Below are positions 10,401 through 21,300 of a DNA stretch of 64,000 nt, one piece after another. The position numbers were made by a program, and so were the translations under genes. Source of the DNA: Beroe forskalii (taxonomy: Eukaryota; Ctenophora; Nuda; Beroida; Beroidae); assembly GCA_011033025.1 (NCBI GenBank), contig WFMF01000170.1, positions 62,001-126,000 of the forward strand. Reading direction: 5' to 3'. The notes beneath the pieces are model-generated. The model was not told the origin of the DNA, did no database searches, and saw only the letters and a program-made list of their open reading frames with translations. The number at the start of each line of letters is the position of its first letter. Within the stretch, counting starts at the first letter, position 1.

Positions 10401-13325
10401 TTAGTAATTTCTAGCACCTTTCCAAACGATTTTTAAGTTAAAATGCGATTGTTTCATGATGTCTAATATGTGTCTGTAGATCCACAGGAGCTTGGTATGT
10501 AGAATAAACGACCTATAATTGTGTAATTTACAGAATTTAACTAAATATTTTCACTCATCTAATCGTTCTGAAATTGGTCCAATTATTCCGAATTCACGTT
10601 CATGACTGTTTTGTTGATTTGCAAAAAGACATTTTACTATTGTTGGGATGTCACTACTAAAATTCCTCTGTTATTAAGACACTTGCAGAGATTTTTCATC
10701 AAGTATATAGTATCATTTCCAATAGGTACCTTTACTCTTTCCTATAGTTTTTCCTATAGTTTTTCAACTGCATTCTTAGGCATTCTTGTCATAAGGACTT
10801 CCATGATAGTAGTCATTCAAGTAAAAGCTGCCATTTATATATTAGAGCTGATCCCAGGGCCCTGTGTGAACCCAAAGTGACACGTTGCGGTTCTCTCAGG
10901 GGTCTCCCCTTGTCCCTACTGACCTCTAGTTGAATTCCTAGCGCACCTTTCAAGGCTGATCCCTTGGTCAGTGGTAACTGGTCACCCTCGACTGATCCAC
11001 TTGACACTATTTATGACTGTGTTTCAATAAATTCTTACAACTTAAACTGGATTCTGACCTCTTGTAAACATTGACTGACCCTACCTGGCACCTCAGTCCT
11101 CACACATATCACTTTAATGATGAACTTTTATAGGTAAATGTTTTGATGTTGATATTTGAATAGCTTCAATAAAGGTTAAATAATTCATATAACACTCATT
11201 AAAACACCCATTTATAAAGCACACACTGAAAGGCCTAATAGATTAACAAGATCATTTATGGCTTTTTGTTGACCCCTTTGTTGGCCAAGAAATAAAATGA
11301 ATAGCCAATAGTCTTATGCTGAGAGGGGTTCTGGGGTTAGTAAGGTGAGAATGGATTCCAAATAGAAACGTTTATGAAGGCATTCACTAATGTCTAATGT
11401 ATAACACCATCCCTAACCCTAACTATGTCCCCAGTTGTTAGTCTTCAAAGCATTTTTGGGACCCTAATCCCTAATACTAAATCTAAACCTGAAAACCTCC
11501 CTAACTCCTTACTCTGGAGTCTGGAGGGTACTTTTTCCAGGTCAGTCCCATATGAGCTTTGCCAAAAGGGTCATACTACTGTTGTAGGACCTACCTGTTT
11601 ATCAAACTGTTTGAACATGGTCAGTATAATAAAGTTAAAAGCTCATCTATACAATGTACGCACCATGCACGACTATAAAACTTGATTGAAAAAATAATAG
11701 AAAGGTCATTGGTCAGGTAGGGAGAGGCCAGCCAATGATTAATAAAAGTCAATACTACATGTCAAATCAGTCACACATAGTGTCGTTAAATAATTATCAG
11801 TCTAGAGTGAGTCACTGATCCAGAGATCATTCACCAGGCAACAGGTCAGCCAAGGGTCACACGAGAGTCAACCGACAACCAGAGGTCATTTAAGTAGCAA
11901 GCCATTGTTTAGAGCTACCTGGGAGTCAGCAAGGGTCATCAGGGCCAGGAGTATACGACATATATCAGGGGAATACTTATTTTCTTATCTTTCTATACTC
12001 CGATTGAATTCATAGAAGTTGGATTATTGATCCTGCAATTTCATATGTAACATATAATATTTCGTCTTGTGAGGGGTGATGCTTAGGCCTAAGTGAGCTT
12101 CCTGTCAATTGTATTTTATGTACTTACTTAGGCTGCCTAGTAAGTTAGCTGATTCTCAGCTTTATCTGCCTAATGAGTGCTGGACCTTACATTTGCATTC
12201 CTCCCTGCTGAACCAAGGCCAATCATATCCTTATCTCAACTGACTAGCTGACTGAGTGCCCCTAACCCCTGGGTATACTTTACAGACCCTTTCCTGACCC
12301 TTTTCAGCATATTATAACTAGAGGCATATACATTGCAACATTATTACTTTATTACCAGAAGGTGTAGGGCTAACTCTGTATGGAGCCCTGCGGTTTCAGT
12401 TCCTTGTTTAATGAGCCATGCAGCTAGGACATCCACCGCATTGAGCCAGGCAAGACATATAGGTTCTTCACTCTTCCATGGACATAAGTTGCATATATAC
12501 CGCCAGCACACAGGAAATATTTCCTTGTGCTTTGGAAGGTAGGTGAGTCAAGGTGAAACTGCATTTGGTTGATCCCTGGTAAACCCTTACCTCCTTACCT
12601 ACCCCAAAGGAAATTTGACTGACCCTTTCTGATACCTATTTGATAATTTAATTCTAAAGCAAGTTAAGAAGTAAAAAACCTGAGTGACCTTCTCGCATCT
12701 TCTGACTGCAATAGTGGTCCCTTTATGACCATTGGCTGACTTCGTGCTGAACCTTGGCAGAATGAGTGATGTCTTGATTGCTCTCACCCGACTTCTTCCC
12801 TGCCTCAAGCCTTTTGATCCCATGGTAGCATGGGGACCCATTGCCTGGCTCCAGGATCCTGCTGACATTTACCTGATATTGGGCAATCATAGGTTACTTA
12901 CTCCCTGGCGACCCTTGGCTATCCTTTAACATGGTGACTCTTCCAGTGCAAAACACCCTGTTAATCTCAGACGACACTAGTCCGAACTTTATCAGCCAGG
13001 AGCGAACCAGTGAGCCCTGAGAAACCACCTGGTTCACTAGCACCTGGCAGGCCCCTATGACCTTATTTCAGCACTGAGTGGCCCCCTGGCCTGGTGATTC
13101 AAGTCTGACCCCTTATGAACCCCCTGCTGATCCATGCTGGCTGACCCTCGGCAACTCTGGAGCAGTGGTTCACTGATAGTTCACCAAAAAAGGCCTTGAC
13201 GTACTGATTTTCATATAAACACCATAAATCACCCAAAACATCTCTAAAAACTGCCGAATATTGTTCCAAACCATAGCAATATCAATAACAACACATTAAT
13301 AGCATCAACAACCATATTGGCATGA
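10401..13325. other. Gene-free tract, rich in TGACC/GGTCA words
   Basis: From about 10.86 to 13.15 kb the words TGACC, GGTCA, CCCTGG and CCAAGG recur far more than elsewhere, without a fixed period. Near 11.40-11.50 kb there are loose CCTAA runs. No frame with coding character is seen. It may be a decayed minisatellite or the interior of an old foldback element. Confidence 0.4.
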
Positions 13326-13329
13326 AAAA

Positions 13330-13500
13330 GTCAAAATTTTTGAAAAACCTAACCCAAAAAACCAAAAATACCAAAAACCAAAAAAAAAAACCAAAAAAAA
13401 CAACCAAAAAACCAAAACTTTTCCGAAGGCTGGGTTTTTTTGGTTTTTTTGGTTTTTTTTGGTTTTTTTTGGTTTTTTTTGGGCTTCATCCCCCCCCACT
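13330..13500. repeat. Poly-A/poly-T hairpin, second copy, inverted
   Basis: CCAAAAAAAACC-type blocks, then CTTTTCCGAAGG, then repeated GGTTTTTTTTGG, ending GGGCTTCATCCCCCCCC. This is the reverse of the copy at 10.3 kb, with expanded arms. Confidence 0.65.
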
Positions 13501-13537
13501 GTTACGCCTTTTGTCTCAACAAAATTCTACTGGGATG

Positions 13538-13595
13538 TCACTAAGGATTTCAGGGATGTTACTAGGATGTTACTGGGATGTTACTTGGATTTTCC
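13538..13595. repeat. GGGATGTTACT short tandem repeat
   Basis: About five units of roughly 14 bp (ACTGGGATGTTACTAGGATG). Confidence 0.7.
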
Positions 13596-13599
13596 TGAA

Positions 13600-15830
13600 C
13601 TTTTGCTGAGCAATGTCCTGTGTCCAAGCCTGTCAAATCGCTGTAACTGAGAAGAGCAATTTACTACAGATTGCGTAATTTGATTATCCTAAATTCCGAA
13701 TGTCCCAGACTTTCGGGATTGTTTAATTTGGTATCCTTTTGATATGTAATTCTAAGCTGTAGTTTGGATACCAGTGTTCATGACATAATACTGGGTCCGG
13801 TTGTAACTGTGTAGGCTGTAACTGGTCATAATTTTAAAATTATTGTTTCGTCATAATATTTACCTGTCGTGACATGTGGCGTATTTTCTGAAGGAGCTTG
13901 AATTGTGTATTATTGTTAGTAAGTTAGTAGTCCGGCTGCTACACTGTAAATTAAGAAAAGTTTAATTTTGCGGTTCGATTCTAAAATTCTGCAATTCTTA
14001 GCTAATGCCCTGTCCTTCAACGACTGCATAACTAAACTTACCGGTAATTCAGAGTGTTATTTTACTTTGCTTTTCGAGTTTATTTGTTAGTGATTTCATT
14101 ACTTCACAATTACTTCTTACAATACTTTTTGTACGGTACTTCGTTCTTCACTTAACATATAACACCAAACGACAGTTGACCAGCTCGTAATTGGTTCTCA
14201 AAACACCGGTACGAGATACACATTATAAGCAACAGATGTCAGCTAATTATTAAACTGCTTTCTCTTTGTAGGGAGGTAGAGCACTCAAGTCATGTATCAA
14301 ACTGTCCGTCCTGAATGTTACTTATATCGCACTGAGTTTATTATCTCTGTCAAAGACGTTTGCTCCTCTAGAAAGGTTTGCCAGTTGCTATTATCAGGCT
14401 TTATTACAACAGTGAGTTCATGAGACCCCCCTGCCTTCCATCCCCAACATCAGTCCTTGCTATTACTGGCTGGTGGGTGTACCCCACAGTGTTTAGCAGT
14501 ACTTTGTACTGTTTGCTGTGTCTTGGATCCACTAGTTGGCAGACACTCAGCCGTGTATCTTGGAACTTAATACTTACAACCCTTCCACTTTCTCTCTAAT
14601 AGTGGGTAATTGGTTCTTCACATGCCTACACCTAGCTACTAAACACTGCGCCTGCAAACCCTGGCGATGGTACGTCACCACTTCACCACTCTAAGTCCTG
14701 ATTATGACGTCATCCACAGTCGTCTGATGTTGAGGGTAGTGTTTAGCTTTCCGTTAGTGTCCGTGTTTTCCAAGAGTACGCCACAACCAGTCGTACCAAT
14801 CGATCCTCCGCACTTTCCTTCCTTCTAAACCCATCACTTACTCCAGTGCTTGGTCTCATTGCTGTATCCGCCGGTATTGGTACACAGCCATTTAGTATAC
14901 ACAGTCCAGTATTGTTATTCAATATCATCCTAGTATTGTTTCTTGTCTGCCAAGTACGACCATTTTCAATGTTGTCCTTGAAATTCTTTGTGTTGTCCTG
15001 AATTCCTAAGTTTGTTGAAGTTCTACTTCCATCTCAATATATTCTGATGAAACCACTGAATATATTCTTTTACCCGCTTATTTCATGGCTTAAGGCTTAT
15101 ATTTCATACATCCGAGTTTCAGTGTACGCTACTTTGAGTACAACTGACGTTACCTTCAATACAAGTTCTTGGATTTGGTTTTTACTGGTTACCCCGACGC
15201 CCCGACGTTTATTATCTTATCTTGCGTTACTCATGTGATTATTGATAAAGCTTTATTGTTCTTTTATTTCAGTGCTATTCTTCATGCGCCATACGTTGAA
15301 TATCGTAATGTCCTCTGCAAGACATTGAATATTTTAATGTCCTTATATCGGGCGTCATCTTTCCCTCCCCTCTGTGTACACTGTACAGTGCTTGATTCCC
15401 CAGTCAAAGCTGAATTGTGTGAAATCTCATAACTCATGCTCAATTAATAAGCTGATACACTCCGGCTACATTCGTCGTAAAAGACATTCCTTCGTTCTGC
15501 GAGCCCTGAAATACTGGTGTTATTGCCATCAAAGTGGAATGTACCCTGACAACAAATAGCTTGGAACTGTGGAGTCCTGTGAATTGTTTAGGGCACTTTT
15601 ATTTGGAAAATATGTCTCGACTTTGAGTACAGTACGAGCCTTCTGTACAGTGGTCTGCCGGCATTGCGGCTTTTTATTAATAATACTTTATTTTACTACA
15701 CACCTGTTGCCTATACTACATCCGATATTCATGCAGTATTCGAGCGCACTCACAAACTCTGTACTTCGCAATTACAAGAGTTTGCGGTATACACACAGCA
15801 TAATTTTATTTGTTTCGTGTACTCTCTATT
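13600..15830. other. No feature seen
   Basis: AT-rich non-coding sequence. Several frames of 60-90 codons overlap on one strand without splice, promoter or domain support. One tRNA-like B-box near 13.97 kb has no matching tRNA body. Confidence 0.5.
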
Positions 15831-15831
15831 A

Positions 15832-17745
15832 AAGGGGTTGGCAACTACAGAAAAAGTACCATATTTTATTATCTAATTTACCTATAAATACTGTGAAAAC
15901 AAAATGTGTGAAATTCCCATGTTTCTAAGCCCTCCAATCGTGAGATATCGCACCTTTATGTTACCGCGCGATTGCGTCACAGTGGCAGTTCATACCACAA
16001 CCCAGCGCTTGTTGATCACTAGGTTTAATGCTGTATTTTATTGTATTTGACAGCATTGAGATGCATATTAGTACATATTAGACGAGGCGTAGCCGAGTTT
16101 CATATGAACAATATGCATTGTAATGATGGCCAATACTAATATTAGTAGGTCAGCAGAAAGATAGTAATGCAAAAGCATGTATAATATAGTGAGGGAACCT
16201 ACTATAATTTAGTATAAATTATTGCTCCACCATAACAGAGCGTCGAGTTAGTTTGAAGGAGCCCGAGTTGGTATGGGGGAGCCCGAGTTTGTGGGTGAGC
16301 CCGAGTTGGTTGAGGTGCACAAATAATCAAATAGTATAGGGGAGCCCAGCTTTGCATGGGTGATGGGGGAGCCCTGGAAATTAGCAAGGGGGAGCCCAAA
16401 TTAGTGTAGAGGAGCCTGAATTAGTATGGAGGAGCCTGAATTAGTATGGGGGAGCCCGAATTAGTATGGGGGAGCCAAGGTTAGAATGGGGGAACCCAAG
16501 TTAGTATGGGGGAGCTCAGGTTAGTATGGGGGAGCCCGAGTTAGTATTGGGTAGCCGCGGTTGGTTGGGGAGTGCGAGTAAGTGTGGGGGAGCCCAAGCT
16601 ATGGTGAAGCCCAGGATGAGGTGCAGAGCCCAGGATAAGGTTGAGCCAGGTATGGTGAAGCCCAAGGTAAGGGCGAGCCTCGTTTGGGTGATCCCATATT
16701 TCAGAACTGGTCCAAAAATATCAGTAGGACCCAGGATAAGGTGGAGCCTGTTATGGTGAAGCCCGGCAATGAGGTGAGTCTGGTAAGGCTGAGCCCTTGT
16801 ATCGGGGTTATGCCAAGGCATTGATGGAGCCCAGGATTAGGTGGAGCCTCGTATGGTATTTGGCTGGCAATGAGGTGAGTCTGAGTTGCTAGGGTGACAC
16901 CGAGTATAGAGGTGAGCCCCGGAAAATCAGGTGAGCCCTAGATTCAGGGAATGGTGTATAGGTGAGCCCGTGATTAGAGGTGATCCCATGTGAAGGGAAG
17001 CCTGGGTACGGGTGTCGCTGTTATGTGTGATTTCAGGAAGAACATTAATGCCTCCCCTTATTCCCAGGCCCCATACTTACGCAACCCATTGTCACTGCAT
17101 ATGACCCGATACACTGTTCTTTCCTGTATCATTTTGGCTTGCTAGATAACTTTCTGACGAGTACACTCTCTTTAAAGCTGGACACATGGATCTGTTATAT
17201 CACACATGCATTTTTGACCCATCATAAATGTCAATTTTTCAAAGCAGGCCTTGGCTTCTTAAATCTAAAACTTCAAAAACCTATTCGTCTTGATTAGCGT
17301 ATTTTCATGGCTAAGAAGTGATGAGCAAATATAAAAGGGGTTTCACGCACAGTAAGTAATATGTCTACTCAGATCCCCTGACCACCAGTTATGAATAATA
17401 TAGATAACGTATGTGTTATTACTGAAGACTGAGAAAACTACGACAAACGGAGATGATCCAAACTTCAAGGAATCAAATAAATAAATAAAAAATCTGGTCA
17501 AATCGTAAAGGAATTAGCACCTAAAACACGATACAGCCGTTTTACCAGTAATGTAACGCAGCGCAATAACATGTTACTGCCACAGTGACGTCATCGCGCT
17601 AAAATCTTTAAACCGCAATAACTCGCGAAATAATTAGGATAGAGAGGTGAGATTTTCACCATTGTGTAACATGCTAGGTGAGAATTGATAAAAACATAAT
17701 TATTTTCACGTTACTGCTAGTCAATTCTATAGTTGCCAAATAGAA
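15832..17745. mobile_element. Inverted-repeat DNA element with a minisatellite inside, about 1.9 kb
   Basis: The left end TTGGCAACTACAGAA (about 15839) is inverted on the right as TTCTATAGTTGCCAAA (about 17725-17740). Inside, GCGCGATTGCGTCACAGTGG (about 15965-15985) matches the inverse of the CCACAGTGACGTCATCGCGC stretch at about 17580. Arms are roughly 180 bp or more, diverged and with gaps. GGGGTTGGCAAC resembles hAT termini, but no target duplication was fixed. No transposase frame remains. Confidence 0.65.
16210..17010. repeat. GGGGGAGCCC minisatellite
   Basis: Units of about 20-22 bp, GGGGGAGCCCGAGTTAGTAT and variants, regular from 16240 to 16560 and degenerating to GGTGAGCCC and GGATAAGGTGGAGCC by 17010. 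The long frames it creates on both strands are repeat artefacts. Confidence 0.9.
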
Positions 17746-18074
17746 AATCTTTAAGCTAGTAGGGAAACAACTAAATATTGCTCATTTAAACATGATTCAA
17801 GTCAACAGGGAGCATTAAAACACATCATTCGTTCAAATGGAGTTGATCGATCGACCAATTCCATTCGATCGACCGACGAATGTTACGGGTGCCTTATGTC
17901 CTCTTCGGTGTTTATCGTATAAATTTCATTCTCCAATTTAATGCCAACCTTTATTCCGTAGATTTCTTGATCGTTATTGGTTGAATCTTAGCATGTTTAA
18001 GTCTCCATCATTTGGTCTTTTCACGATTTAGACACACTGTGTTGGTTTGGCTTAAATCTGATCTTTTAAACCCT
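17746..18074. other. Upstream flank of the TRAK gene
   Basis: AT-rich. A palindromic GATCGATCGACC/GGTCGATCGA-like patch lies near 17845-17875. No TATA box is obvious. Confidence 0.4.
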
Positions 18075-18380
18075 GTTCCACCATAGCAACATATAACAGC
18101 AACACAGAAGAAAGAAGTATTTACCTGACAAGGAAGGGTCATGGTTTCAGAAGCGCTAGCTAGTCTAGACGAGCAACTCACTTTACTGAGGAGCAGGACT
18201 CAAGTCTGTGACACAGACCTCAGATGTCTTCTGAAATGCGTAGGTCACCATGGCAACCGCAGTTACCATAGCAACGACTGCGTGACTTCAGCAATCGCTT
18301 TTACTGTAGCAACCGTGTCACAATTAACCAGAATAAAGCAGGTGGTCTGGAGACGCATATAGATCGTTACCATAGTATAT
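18075..18380. promoter_or_regulatory. Cluster of RFX X-box motifs around TRAK exon 1
   Basis: Two full 14-bp X-boxes, GTCACCATGGCAAC (18244-18257) and GTTACCATAGCAAC (18262-18275), lie 18 bp apart just inside intron 1. Half sites flank them: CCATAGCAAC (about 18081), TGTAGCAACC (about 18305) and GTTACCATAG (about 18366). RFX factors bind this motif and drive many ciliary genes in animals. Use here is inferred. Confidence 0.55.
18141..18239 (+). CDS. TRAK: TRAK exon 1 (start codon)
   Basis: Thirty-three codons from ATG to donor GTAGGT, phase 0. An in-frame TGA about 15 bases upstream supports this ATG as the first usable one. Its end joined to exon 2 gives LLKCKEKELEIAAKIGQSLL, in exact register with LLEEKERDLELAARIGQSLL of TRAK1, which confirms the junction. 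The long N-terminus of vertebrate TRAKs is absent; an alternative upstream exon cannot be excluded. Confidence 0.8.
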
Positions 18381-21300
18381 GTGGAGACTGTTTGTTGACC
18401 CTTCCCTCTCACTCACGCATTGTCACTTGAGATCCCATCCACAATTCCTGCTAAATTCGATGACCTAACCTTAAACCCTCCGCAGAAAGAAAAAGAGCTG
18501 GAAATAGCAGCCAAGATAGGCCAGAGTCTGCTGAGGAAAGTAGGTACGCTGGAAGGAGACCTGAACTCTGCCCAGAACAACTGCTTAGAGATGGAACACA
18601 AGGTAGCGAACCAGCAGGGGAGATGTTATCCGTTTTTCTTGATTTCGAAATAAATATCCCGAGTTATCATGATAATTTCATATAGCCGAACGTCACTTCG
18701 TTTTTGCGTTACCAAAATAAAACATCAACACAACACCTCTCTCCCTCTCGTCAGTTGAAACAGTTGAACCACGAGGTGTCGACTAACACCCCTCCCTCGT
18801 CAGTTGAACCAGCTGAACCACGAGGTGTCGACTAACACCCCTCTCCCTCGTCAGTTGAACCAGTTGAACTACGAGGTGTCGACTAACACCCCTCCCTCAT
18901 CAGTTGAACCAGCTGAACCACGAGGTGTCGACTAACACCCCCTCCCCGAGAGTTGAACCAGGAGAACCACGAGGTCCCGACTCAACACCCCTCTCCGACG
19001 TCAAGTTAAAACTCGCTGAACCACGAGGTGTCGATTAACACCCTCCCACGTCAGAGGAACCAGCTGAATCACAGGTGCCGTTAACACCCCTGATCATAGG
19101 TGAAAACTGAACCACGAGGTGTCGACTAACACCCTCCCTCGTCAGTTGAACCAGCTGAATCACGAGGTGACGACGAACACCCCCCTCCCTCGTCAGTTGA
19201 ACCAGCTGAACTACGAGGTGTCGACTAACACCCCCTCGTCAGTTGAACCAGCTTGAAAACTCATTTTCAATGCCCTGCCCTCGTCAGTTGAATAGCTGAA
19301 CCACGAGGTGTCGACTAACACTAATCCTCGTCATTGAACTTGATGATCATAGGTGTCATAATGACCCAATCCGTCGTCATGTTGAACCAATCATCATAAG
19401 GTGTCATCGAAATTATTCTTCAGTTGAAAGCGAACCAGAAATCTAATCCTGGCTGATCCCTCGTTAGTTGAGATGTGAACTGATTAGGTGTTACTTAATC
19501 CCTCCCTAGTCCAGATAAGTCTAGCTGACTACGAGGAGCTACTTGATGCATGCTGGCTCGTCAGTTGAAAGCTGACACATGAGGTGTCGACTAACCTCCC
19601 TTTTGTTATTTAATGAAGCTGTGTGTCGACTAATTCATTTTCACGTCACTTTGAACCAGCTGAATCACGAGGTGTCATTTGACTAACACCCCCTCGTCAG
19701 TTGAACCAGCTGAATTGCGAGGTGGACTAACACCCCCTCCCTCGTCAGTTGAAAGATGTTTACGAGGTGTCATTAACACCCCTCCCTCGTCAGTTGAACC
19801 AGCTGAACCACGAGGTGTCAACTAACCCTTCCCTCGTCAGTTGAACCAGCTGAACCACGAGGTGCAGCCTAGAGGAATCGTCAGTTGTAAACCACGAGGT
19901 GTCAACTAACTTATGGTCTAATAGAACTATACTGAACCACATTGTGATATTACCCCTCCTCGTCAGTTGAACCAGCTGAACCACGAGGTGTCGACTAACA
20001 CCCCTCTCTCCCTCGTCAGTTGAACCAGCTGAATCACGAGGTATAAAGAAGGAGACGATGCGACTTCGAGGACCGTGAGATGCCCCGACCGACATTGCCT
20101 CGAACGAGGAGATGAAGGTCCCTGCTCCGACTCAACAGGGAGTGTCACGACCTCAAGTCCGAGAACTCCAAACTCAAGAACTGCGTGAGTACCTTCAGGG
20201 GGTAACTGCCCTTAACTTGATCATAGGTACACGAGACATATTATGATAACTCCTCAAACTAACACTTTTTTGAATTATATCACAAATACCAGATGACCTT
20301 GTGAAACTCCTTTTCAATGCCCCGCAATAATTATTAATGACTAATTCCACTAATAAGCTCATTGAACTTGATGATCATAAATCATAATGATGCAATTGAT
20401 CTAGTTTTTTCTCCAATCATCATTTACGAAATTTTCTTTCGTTCAACGTCCAGAAATCTAACCAAGACCGACTGGATTGAGTGATTAAATAGATGTAAGG
20501 CCTGATTAGACTTACTTAATTAGGATAGTCCTTGATAAGTCTAGCACTCGACTAATGAGCTACTTGATGCATGCTGGCATTCCCCTTGAAATCTGACACT
20601 GGTGGCGCGAGACCTCCCCTTTTGTTATTTAATTAAGCTGTGTCACAAATCGTAATTCATTTTTCGAGTGACACTTTGTTTTCATTTGAATTTGAGTATG
20701 GAAGTGTACTTGTGCTGCACTGTCATTGCGTTTTCTTGGGAGGAGGACGTCCAGGAGGATGCTTCATATGTAAGATTTTATGCTGACTTTGATTCTCTAT
20801 CAGATGCTTCTTTCGACTATGAAATAAATCACACCCACATGCCATGTGAACCAGAGGGCGCAGCCTTGAGGTGCCGTCAGTTGTTAAGACGTGTTCCTAA
20901 TACGAATCTTTAATCTTTTAATATCACAATCTAGATAAAAGTATAGTCCATAAAGTCCATTGCTTGGGCCCCTGCATCCCTGACATAACTCCTGTATCCG
21001 CAGCAACAAGGTATAAAGACAGAGACGATGCGACTGGAGGCAAAGGAGACAGCCCTCATTCAACATTGTCTCAAACAACTTGGTAGGTAGACATTAAACA
21101 TACGTAGACACAGTTAACAATGTTGCTTGACAACCACTGTGTTTCTTGCTAGATGGCAACAAAGTTTGTTACTTTGGAAATTGTGAAGTAATATATTACC
21201 AGGATTACCACTGACTATGATGTACACCCCAATTGATAGAGTTTGTTATTGTTAGATATTTTGTGATTTTCATTCCTTCAACCCTATCACAGTATTAACC

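Noticed and set aside
13965-13990. tRNA gene from a GGTTCGATTC B-box
   Set aside because: No A-box or foldable acceptor and anticodon arms around it.
16516-16821. Opposed frames of 77 and 101 codons
   Set aside because: Artefacts of the GGGGGAGCCC minisatellite.
18740-20045. CRISPR array
   Set aside because: Units are contiguous or nearly so, lack unique spacers of constant length, and derive from an exon of an animal gene.
20668-20913. Independent 81-codon gene
   Set aside because: It lies within a TRAK intron with no good start context; kept only as a possible exon fragment.
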